Positions 1-4,269 of a stretch of 5,710 nt of DNA are shown piece after piece. This DNA comes from Acidobacteriaceae bacterium. Its GTDB lineage: Bacteria; Acidobacteriota; Terriglobia; Terriglobales; Acidobacteriaceae. A program made the translations under genes and the position numbers. The notes below the pieces were generated by a model that saw nothing but the letters and a program-made list of their open reading frames with translations, was not told the DNA's origin and searched no databases. How positions within the stretch are numbered: position 1 is the stretch's first letter; the number at the start of each line of letters is the position of its first letter. The DNA is taken from positions 1 through 5,710 of the forward strand of contig WQYS01000176.1 of the NCBI GenBank assembly GCA_009781125.1, in the 5' to 3' direction.

Positions 1-115
1 CGATGTACTTCACCCGGAAGATCGATTGGTACGGTTCGCTTTCCGGAAAGAGTCCAGAACCTCCGCCCATGCCTGTTCCACCCACGCCTACTCCACCCGA
101 TGTAGCGTGAGTCAC
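1..115 (-). CDS. Possible partial hypothetical protein, N-terminus only, cut by the left edge
   Basis: A minus-strand frame stays open from the DUF374 stop codon to the window edge. Its most upstream start is a GTG at 115-113 that overlaps the DUF374 TGA as GTGA, a common arrangement for translationally coupled genes. Two internal starts are also possible: a GTG at 85-83 preceded by GGAG five bases upstream, and an ATG at 70-68. The predicted protein begins with a Gly-rich stretch (including GMGGGSG) followed by LFPESEPYQSIFRVKYI, which looks more like real protein than the Gly-rich lead-in. I do not recognise the family. Fewer than 40 residues are visible, and a second minus-strand frame is also open here, so the gene call is tentative. 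The position directly behind DUF374 suggests co-transcription with it. Confidence 0.4.
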   Translation of the reverse strand, partial: MTHATSGGVGVGGTGMGGGSGLFPESEPYQSIFRVKYI

Positions 116-798
116 TTTTTGCGGTTTTTGCGCACATACTTCGGGCGCTTGTGTAACATGTTTTTGCCACGCTCGGTCGTTTCTGCAATACGCACGGCTC
201 GGTCGAGCGCGCTCTGCACCTCGGATCGCTCGGCCCGAGCAGGCGCGCTCCATCCGACGATGACGCGCGAAAACGGCTTCGGGATGAGAAACCGGTCCCA
301 GGAGCGCAGCTCCCAGGCTCGCTGCGGATGTAGATAGAACGCTCCCACGCGGGCTCCAGCAAGCTGGGCCAGATGCACCACTCCGGGCTTGACGATCTGG
401 GCCGGGCCGCGAGGACCATCGCTGGTAACCGCGCAGTAGTAACCTGCCTCGTAGGCCGCCAGCATCTCGCGCAGCCCCGAGGCTCCGTCGCGCGAGCTGG
501 AGCCGCGCGCTGCGTAAAAGCCCAGCTTCTCCACCGTGCGAGCGACCAGCTCCCCGTCGAAGCTGCGGCTGATGAGGATATGGATACCGGCATCGCGGAA
601 GCGTGCCGCGCAGGCGATCAGGCAGCGATGCCAGAAGGCATAGACGCCAGGCGGCGGCACGTCGTATCCGGCGACGGCTCCCGGCTCGCAGGTATCCTCG
701 AAGCGCAGCGTCGCTCCCAGCAGGCGGATCGCCAGCGCCGCAACGGTGGGGATCGTCGCCAGAGCGGCTCGTTGCTTGAAGGTGTAGTTCGGGGACAC
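112..798 (-). CDS. DUF374 / lysophospholipid acyltransferase family protein
   Basis: A 228-residue protein of the DUF374 family (COG2121 type), related to membrane-associated acyltransferases of lipid A and phospholipid synthesis; the substrate of this subgroup is not firmly known. Family landmarks appear in order: FWHR at residues 55-58, the SRSFDGE block at 77-83, RGSSSRDGA at 98-106, TSDGPRGP at 125-132, and the late block SWDRFLIPKPFSRVIV around 166-181. Residues 12-30 are hydrophobic and could anchor the protein at the inner membrane. The His57 region does not form the HX4D motif of PlsC enzymes. The C-terminus is strongly basic (KRPKYVRKNRKK). The start is a GTG: an in-frame TAG lies six codons upstream and no other start lies between. 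No Shine-Dalgarno sits at normal spacing, and a promoter-like sequence ends eight bases upstream, so translation may be leaderless. Family call is firm; function is inferred. Confidence 0.9.
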   Translation of the reverse strand: MSPNYTFKQRAALATIPTVAALAIRLLGATLRFEDTCEPGAVAGYDVPPPGVYAFWHRCLIACAARFRDAGIHILISRSFDGELVARTVEKLGFYAARGSSSRDGASGLREMLAAYEAGYYCAVTSDGPRGPAQIVKPGVVHLAQLAGARVGAFYLHPQRAWELRSWDRFLIPKPFSRVIVGWSAPARAERSEVQSALDRAVRIAETTERGKNMLHKRPKYVRKNRKK

Positions 799-806
799 TG
801 AGATTG

Positions 807-835
807 AGTGTACCTAACAGCGCTGGCCGAGCCAA
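807..835 (-). promoter_or_regulatory. Candidate sigma70-type promoter for the DUF374 gene
   Basis: On the minus strand TTGGCT (835-830) and TACACT (812-807) are separated by exactly 17 bases; each matches the sigma70 consensus at four of six positions. Only eight bases separate the -10 box from the GTG start, so initiation at normal distance would put the first transcribed base at or next to the start codon. The -35 box overlaps a small hairpin at 828-843. This is a match to a weak consensus and could be chance in a GC-rich genome. Confidence 0.35.
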
Positions 836-861
836 TCGGCTCGTGCAACCTGTCCGGTTGC
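828..861. repeat. Two tandem perfect 6-bp hairpins
   Basis: CGAGCC/GGCTCG with loop AATC spans 828-843, and GCAACC/GGTTGC with loop TGTCC spans 845-861; a single base separates them. Both are perfect. They lie upstream of the DUF374 gene, and the first covers the candidate -35 box, so an operator-like role is conceivable. Neither is followed by a T-run on either strand, so they are not terminators. Confidence 0.5.
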
Positions 862-911
862 TGTGACATCTGTCTATGTATGTAGTATCCCTCCCAAAAT
901 CATCCACAACC

Positions 912-942
912 GAGCCCCGGAAGACCGGGGCTCCTCTCTTTT
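912..942 (+). terminator. Terminator-like hairpin, oriented rightward
   Basis: A perfect 9-bp stem GAGCCCCGG/CCGGGGCTC with loop AAGA (912-933) is followed on the plus strand by CTCTCTTTT. That is the form of an intrinsic terminator, though the tail is interrupted by C. On the minus strand, the direction of all genes here, no T-run follows the stem. If active it would stop rightward antisense transcripts before rplI. It may instead be the outer part of the neighbouring palindromic repeat. Confidence 0.45.
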
Positions 943-945
943 CAG

Positions 946-1128
946 AGCGCCGAAGGTGCGTTCCATACCAGCCCAGGGCGAAGCCCTGGGTAAAGCATGT
1001 CTTCCACGATAGAAGGGCTGAAGGCCCGCTCTATAGCTCCATAGAGCGGGCCTTCAGCCCTTTATTCTTATACGGCATATTCACCCAGGGCTTCGCCCTG
1101 GGCTGGTATGGAACGCGCCTTCGGCGCT
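946..1128. repeat. 183-bp nested palindrome (REP/MITE-like element)
   Basis: The outer arms 946-991 and 1083-1128 are 46 bases each and mirror one another at every position except T957 opposite G1117, which can still pair as a wobble. Each outer arm contains its own small hairpin (CCCAGGGC-GAA-GCCCTGGG at left, with TTC as loop at right); the right end also folds as GCGCC-TTC-GGCGC. The less conserved middle holds a separate perfect 22-bp hairpin (1013-1062). There is no ORF that fits a transposase. The element starts three bases after the rplI stop, so an rplI transcript reading through it would fold strongly. It looks like a non-autonomous mobile or REP-type repeat; copies elsewhere in the genome cannot be seen from here. 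Confidence 0.85.
1013..1062. repeat. Inner 22-bp perfect hairpin of the nested palindrome
   Basis: Arms 1013-1034 and 1041-1062 are exact reverse complements across 22 bases, with loop AGCTCC. The core of each arm is AAGGGCTGAAGGCCCG or its complement. On the plus strand the right arm runs into TTTATTCTTA, a weak T-rich tail, and on the minus strand the complementary arm runs into CTATCGTGG, so neither side is a clear terminator. It sits nearly at the centre of the larger palindrome and may be a second repeat nested inside it. Confidence 0.85.
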
Positions 1129-1130
1129 TG

Positions 1131-1622
1131 TTACTCGGCTTCGGGTGCCGGAGCGGCCTCAGCTTCAGCCTCTTCGGATTGCTCGGCCTTTACCACAACC
1201 TTCAGGTGGCTGGTCACCTCGCGGTGCAGCTTCACAGGAACGTGGAACTCGCCGACCGACTTCAGCGGATCGTCCAGTGCAATCTTGCGGCGGTCGATGA
1301 TAAAGCCCTTCGCCTCCAGCGCGTGAGCGATGTCGGCTGGCGTCACCGAGCCGAACAGGTGTTCGTGCTCGCCCGCCTTGCGCTCGAAGACCAGCTCGAC
1401 GTCCTTAAGCTGAGCGTCCAGAGCCTCGGCTTCGCCCTTCTCCTTGGCCAGCTTGCGCACGGCTGAGGCCTTCATCTGCTCGATGACGGCTTTGTTGGCC
1501 GGGGTTGCTTCGATGGCGAGCTTCTCCGGCAGCAGATAGTTGCGCCCGTAGCCGTCGGCGACCTTCACCACGTCGCCGCGATTTCCGAGCTTCAGTACGT
1601 CTTCCTTCAGAATGACTTCCAT
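1131..1622 (-). CDS. rplI: 50S ribosomal protein L9 (bL9)
   Basis: A 163-residue bL9, which binds 23S rRNA near the base of the L1 stalk and helps maintain reading-frame fidelity. The N-terminal RNA-binding domain (about 1-50) begins MEVILKEDVLKLGNRGD and carries the family signature GDVVKVADGYGRNYLLP (15-32). A long Lys/Glu/Ala connecting helix follows (about 45-75), then the C-terminal domain to about residue 146. The last 17 residues form an acidic Ala/Glu/Pro tail beyond the usual end near 148. The ATG at 1622-1620 is chosen because the signature begins there and GGAGAG lies about six bases upstream; an in-frame ATG 11 codons earlier would add unrelated residues. It follows rpsR by 81 nt and ends three bases before the large palindrome. 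Confidence 0.97.
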   Translation of the reverse strand: MEVILKEDVLKLGNRGDVVKVADGYGRNYLLPEKLAIEATPANKAVIEQMKASAVRKLAKEKGEAEALDAQLKDVELVFERKAGEHEHLFGSVTPADIAHALEAKGFIIDRRKIALDDPLKSVGEFHVPVKLHREVTSHLKVVVKAEQSEEAEAEAAPAPEAE

Positions 1623-1655
1623 TGCAATCTCTCCATTCGGGTTCTGATCCCACAC

Positions 1656-1691
1656 ATGACGCGATAAAGCCGCGTCATATATGGGGCACCC
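1656..1691. repeat. rpsR-rplI intercistronic hairpin with GGGTGCCCC box
   Basis: ATGACGCG (1656-1663) and CGCGTCAT (1671-1678) form a perfect 8-bp stem with loop ATAAAGC. Next to it, GGGGCACCC (1683-1691) reads GGGTGCCCC on the coding strand, 12 nt after the rpsR stop. The same nonamer occurs after the rplY and prs stops. No T-run follows on the minus strand, so it is not a classical terminator; it may act in mRNA processing or stability, or be a REP-like repeat. Confidence 0.65.
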
Positions 1692-1703
1692 AGATACTTA
1701 AAG

Positions 1704-2075
1704 TTAGTAGCGCGCGGCGAAGGCCAGCAGAGCGATGTTGCGCGACTGCTTGATCGCCTGGCTCAGGCGGCGCTGGTGCCGCGTGCAGACGCCAGTCAAA
1801 CGGCGCGGTACAATCTTGCCGCGCTCGGCGACAAACTGCTGCAACAGACGCACGTCGCGGTACGAGATGGCGTCGATCTTCTCGGTGCAGAACTTGCAGA
1901 CCTTCTTGCGGCGGAAGAACTTGCGTCCGCCGGGGCCGCCAGGACCGCCTGGACCTCCAGGCCCGCCCGCCGGACGCGGTCCGCGAGGTCCGCCTGGACC
2001 CCGTTGCGCTGCCGGAGCAGCCGCAGCCGGAGCAGCCTGCTCAGTTTGTGGTGTGCTGTTGATTTCGTCAGCCAT
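1704..2075 (-). CDS. rpsR: 30S ribosomal protein S18 (bS18) with Gly/Pro-rich N-terminal extension
   Basis: A 123-residue bS18, partner of S6 on the 30S platform. The core from about residue 51 matches the family: [13 protein letters not shown], then [33 protein letters not shown] and [12 protein letters not shown]. Cys60, Cys63, Cys97 and His100 form a pattern able to bind zinc, the so-called C+ type. Residues 1-50 are extra compared with the usual length of about 75-90: an Ala/Gln/Pro segment and then a collagen-like Gly-Gly-Pro run (about 26-50). The ATG at 2075-2073 has AAAGGA about ten bases upstream. No internal ATG would give a short normal protein, so the extension is likely translated. 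It lies 83 nt behind rpsF and 81 nt ahead of rplI, consistent with co-transcription. Confidence 0.96.
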   Translation of the reverse strand: MADEINSTPQTEQAAPAAAAPAAQRGPGGPRGPRPAGGPGGPGGPGGPGGRKFFRRKKVCKFCTEKIDAISYRDVRLLQQFVAERGKIVPRRLTGVCTRHQRRLSQAIKQSRNIALLAFAARY

Positions 2076-2120
2076 AATTCGCTTTTCCTTTCAAAACTCT
2101 AAAAACTTTCAGAATCGTTC

Positions 2121-2142
2121 CATCGCCACACCTGTAGCGATG
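2121..2142 (-). other. Hairpin in the rpsF-rpsR intercistronic leader
   Basis: On the minus strand CATCGCTAC (2142-2134) pairs with GTGGCGATG (2129-2121) around loop AGGT: nine pairs including one G-U. It lies midway in the 83-nt gap, about 45 nt before the rpsR start, and does not cover the Shine-Dalgarno. Possible roles are mRNA processing or protein binding. The known S6:S18 leader motif is normally upstream of rpsF rather than here, and I do not claim a match. Confidence 0.5.
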
Positions 2143-2158
2143 CCAATCTTCCGTGCGC

Positions 2159-2626
2159 TTAGACAGCGGCAGACTCGGACGGAACCGCAGCATCAGCCGG
2201 AGCCGCCTCAGCGGCCTCGGCAGCTTCGGCAGCCTCGGGCGTCTCGGCAGCCGAGCCTTCAGCCGGAGCCGGGGCTGTCGCGCTGCGCTTGATCCTGGTG
2301 TCGCGAATGGCCTTGATCTTCGCCAGCCGCTTCTCCTCCTCGTCGATGCGCACGGTGATGAACTTGATCACCTGCTCGGAGACGCGCAGGCGGCGCTCGA
2401 TCTCGGCCACCAGCGGACCCTTGGCGTCGATCGTCATCAGCACGTAGAAGCCGTCGTTGAACTTGCGCACCGTGTAGGCCAGCCTGCGGCGGCCCATCTT
2501 CTCGGTGCTCTTCACCTCGCCGCCGCCGCTGGTCACGTTCTTCTCAAAACCCGCGATCAGCTTGTCGATGTCCTCTTCTTCCACGTCCGGGCGGACGATG
2601 TACATCACTTCGTAAGTACGGCTCAT
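2159..2626 (-). CDS. rpsF: 30S ribosomal protein S6 (bS6) with Ala/Glu-rich tail
   Basis: A 155-residue bS6, which binds S18 and 16S rRNA in the central domain of the 30S subunit. The ferredoxin-like core occupies about residues 1-100: RTYEVMYIVRPD at the start, GRRRLAYTVRKFNDGFYVLM in the middle (46-64), and RRLRVSEQVIKFITVRIDEEEK near its end. From about residue 115 a low-complexity tail rich in Ala, Glu and Pro follows, with an AEA triplet repeated around 131-142. E. coli S6 also has an acidic tail (polyglutamate added after translation), but this one is gene-encoded and longer. The ATG at 2626-2624 fits the conserved start; the upstream in-frame start would add 16 unrelated residues. The Shine-Dalgarno is weak (AAGAAG about ten bases away) and sits just after a hairpin, so translation may be controlled by leader structure. 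Confidence 0.97.
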   Translation of the reverse strand: MSRTYEVMYIVRPDVEEEDIDKLIAGFEKNVTSGGGEVKSTEKMGRRRLAYTVRKFNDGFYVLMTIDAKGPLVAEIERRLRVSEQVIKFITVRIDEEEKRLAKIKAIRDTRIKRSATAPAPAEGSAAETPEAAEAAEAAEAAPADAAVPSESAAV

Positions 2627-2644
2627 ATATGTGTCACTTCTTTC

Positions 2645-2688
2645 TGCGAAGTTCTGCTTCGCACCCACGCGCATAAACTGCCGCGAAG
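2645..2688 (-). promoter_or_regulatory. Mutually exclusive hairpins upstream of rpsF
   Basis: On the minus strand three complementary segments appear in order: CTTCGC (2688-2683), TGCGAAG (2663-2657) and CTTCGCA (2651-2645). The middle one can pair with the first (6 bp, large loop) or with the third (7 bp perfect, loop CAGAA), but not both. The second hairpin ends directly before the weak AAGAAG that would serve as Shine-Dalgarno for rpsF. This geometry suits a ribosomal-protein leader switch; I see no CCG loop typical of the described S6:S18 motif, so any binding partner is open. Confidence 0.4.
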
Positions 2689-2710
2689 GTATGGAATCTA
2701 CAGCGTTGTA

Positions 2711-3337
2711 CTACTCCAGTCCCTGAGTCCCTTCCGGCGAATCCGGTTGCGGACCCGGTTTCTGGTTGAACTCATTCATGGCGGCGCTGACGCCCTTCGT
2801 CAGCACCGTTTCGACCGCCAGCTTCACGCGGTCGAGAACCTCATCGAGCACCTCAAGCTCCGGCCTGCGCATCGGCGACAGCAGATAATCGCTGCCGCCT
2901 ACCCGGATCTCTCTGCCGTCGGCGAGCGGGGGCTTGCCCACGCCAATCCGAACTCGCAGCCACTCCTCGGTCCCCAGAGCTCCCAGGACCGACTTGACCC
3001 CGTTGTGCCCGTTGGCCGAGCCGCTCTGGCTGATCCTGAACCGTCCCAGCGGGAAGGCCAGCTCGTCGTGGAGGACAATCACGTCCTCCAATCCGATCTC
3101 CAGCTCCTGAACCAGCGCGGCCACCGAAAGCCCGCTCAGGTTCATGAACGTCTCAGGCTTGGCCAGCAGCACATCCTCGCCTGCCAACCGCGCCCTTGCC
3201 GTCAGCGCTCTGCAACGCCTGTTCGCCACCGTAACGCCGCAGTCCTCTGCGATGCGGTCGATGGCCAGAAATCCAGCGTTGTGCGGCGTGAACTGATACT
3301 CAATCCCAGGATTCCCCAGTCCGATAATCAGTTTCAC
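2711..3337 (-). CDS. pth: Peptidyl-tRNA hydrolase
   Basis: A 208-residue bacterial Pth that releases tRNA from peptidyl-tRNA dropped by ribosomes, acting in the cytosol. The family features are intact: KLIIGLGNPG at 2-11 with Asn9, the catalytic His19 in TPHNAGF, KPETFMNLSG at 60-69 with Asn66, Asp91 in LHDELAFPLG, and Asn112 in GHNGVKS. The usual DDLD motif reads DELA here, which keeps the first Asp. The C-terminal 20 residues are Pro/Gln-rich and extend slightly beyond the E. coli length of 194. The start is GTG at 3337-3335, supported by AAGGAAGG four bases upstream and by the fact that the family motif begins at residue 2. It follows rplY by 78 nt. Many genomes place ychF just after pth; here rpsF follows instead. 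Confidence 0.97.
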   Translation of the reverse strand: MKLIIGLGNPGIEYQFTPHNAGFLAIDRIAEDCGVTVANRRCRALTARARLAGEDVLLAKPETFMNLSGLSVAALVQELEIGLEDVIVLHDELAFPLGRFRISQSGSANGHNGVKSVLGALGTEEWLRVRIGVGKPPLADGREIRVGGSDYLLSPMRRPELEVLDEVLDRVKLAVETVLTKGVSAAMNEFNQKPGPQPDSPEGTQGLE

Positions 3338-3367
3338 GTCGCCTTCCTTCTACTTCTTTGCATCCCT

Positions 3368-3406
3368 CCCGCATCTGGCGAAAAAACCGCCAGATACGGG
3401 GCACCC
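3368..3406. repeat. rplY-pth intercistronic hairpin with GGGTGCCCC box
   Basis: ATCTGGCG (3373-3380) pairs with CGCCAGAT (3388-3395) around loop AAAAAAC. After one C-A mismatch the stem extends by CCCG/CGGG, spanning 3368-3400. GGGGCACCC at 3398-3406 reads GGGTGCCCC on the coding strand, nine nt after the rplY stop. On the minus strand the loop is a T-run but nothing T-rich follows the stem, so a terminator is unlikely. It belongs with the similar elements after prs and rpsR. Confidence 0.7.
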
Positions 3407-3415
3407 AAATTTTTC

Positions 3416-4105
3416 CTACTTCTTCGCTGCCTTGGCGTCGGCAGCCGGAGCAGCTTCCTCGGTCTCAGCCTTGCCCTTCTTGGCAACCTCAGGTTCGGCA
3501 GGCGCGGCCTCAGCAGCCTCCGGCGCCGGCGCAACCTCTTCCTTCACGATGGTGACGTGGGCAACGGTCGTGTCTTCATCAGCAAGAACCCTCAGCTTGT
3601 CCGAGCGCGGAATGTCGGCCACGCGGACGAGTCCATGCAACTCCAGCGCGCTCACATCGATATCCAGATGGCCCGGAATGTCCGCCGGAAGACACTCAAT
3701 CTCCACCTCGCGCATGACGTGCTCGAGGATTCCGCCATGGGTCTTCACACCCACCGGGATGCCGACCAGCTGCACCGGCACCGAGACGCGCATCACCTTA
3801 TCCATGGCGATCCGCTTCATGTCGATGTGCAGCAGCGTACCGCGAATCGGCTCGTACTGCCAATCCACGATCATGGCCTTGGCTGCGGCCCGGCCCTCGA
3901 CGGTGAGGTCGAAGATGGTGTTGTGACCCTTGTCCGAGTGCAGAATCTTCGTAATAACCTTGGGATCGACCGCCACGGCCACGGCGTCCTGCCCTGCTCC
4001 GTAAACGACCGCCGGAATCTTGCCCGAAACGCGAACCCGACGGGCCGCGTTCTTGTTAAATCTGCCCTCGCGAGGAAGAGCAACTACTGTCTCTGTTACT
4101 GCCAT
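3416..4105 (-). CDS. rplY: 50S ribosomal protein L25 / general stress protein CTC (bL25)
   Basis: A 229-residue long-form bL25 (TL5/CTC type), which binds 5S rRNA in the 50S central protuberance. The N-terminal L25 domain is about residues 1-97, with REGRFNKNAARRVRVSGKIPAVVYG (12-36) and YEPIRGTLLHIDMKRI (84-99). The C-terminal beta domain, absent from the 94-residue E. coli protein, covers about 103-187 with VPVQLVGIPVGVKTHGGILE (109-128) and HLDIDVSALELH (146-157). Residues 188-229 are a low-complexity Ala/Glu/Lys tail, common in long L25 proteins. The ATG at 4105-4103 has AAAGGA nine bases upstream. Its position between prs and pth matches a widespread gene order. The 164-nt gap before it contains a strong doubled hairpin, so its mRNA level may be uncoupled from prs. 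Confidence 0.96.
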   Translation of the reverse strand: MAVTETVVALPREGRFNKNAARRVRVSGKIPAVVYGAGQDAVAVAVDPKVITKILHSDKGHNTIFDLTVEGRAAAKAMIVDWQYEPIRGTLLHIDMKRIAMDKVMRVSVPVQLVGIPVGVKTHGGILEHVMREVEIECLPADIPGHLDIDVSALELHGLVRVADIPRSDKLRVLADEDTTVAHVTIVKEEVAPAPEAAEAAPAEPEVAKKGKAETEEAAPAADAKAAKK

Positions 4106-4156
4106 TGCACTTTATCCTTTCGGGCACAGGCGATAATCTGCCCGCTCCCTTTGTTT

Positions 4157-4257
4157 GGGTGCCCCACTCATGCCGCAGTCTTATCGCGGCATGGGTGGGG
4201 TCTGAACTGCCGGCTCCCCACCCATGCGCGATACTGCCGCGCATGAGTGGGGCACCC
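4157..4257. repeat. 101-bp doubled hairpin element between prs and rplY (REP/BIME-like)
   Basis: The ends are perfect 16-bp inverted repeats (4157-4172 and 4242-4257, GGGTGCCCCACTCATG and its complement). Inside are two hairpins: 4162-4200 (15-bp stem with one T-G pair) and 4216-4252 (15-bp stem with one C-A mismatch). Their inner arms also complement each other (CATGGGTGGGG at 4190-4200 and CCCCACCCATG at 4216-4226). All four arms are therefore related and can fold either as two hairpins or as one long structure. It starts 12 nt after the prs stop. Two REP-like units in opposite orientation are the usual make-up of bacterial BIMEs; neither strand shows a terminator T-run. Confidence 0.85.
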
Positions 4258-4269
4258 GGCTTTCTACAA

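Noticed and set aside
946..1128. Insertion sequence or CRISPR repeat
   Set aside because: There is no transposase frame, and the repeats are one inverted pair rather than a series of direct repeats with spacers.
876..1466. A plus-strand open frame of 196 codons over the palindrome and rplI
   Set aside because: It is antisense to rplI and its first part is only the translated inverted repeat; no domain or ribosome binding site supports it.
2627..2710. Match to the described S6:S18 ribosomal leader
   Set aside because: The position fits but I cannot find the CCG loop expected of that motif; only the alternative hairpins are reported.
2153..4246. A plus-strand open frame of 697 codons
   Set aside because: It lies antisense to rplY, pth and rpsF, all with intact family motifs, and runs through their gaps and a repeat. 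Its His/Leu/Arg-rich translation shows no recognisable domain. Long antisense frames are expected where GC-rich codon bias removes stops.
4157..4257. Rho-independent terminator after prs
   Set aside because: The stems are strong but no T-run follows on the minus strand, and the element has the form of paired REP-like units.
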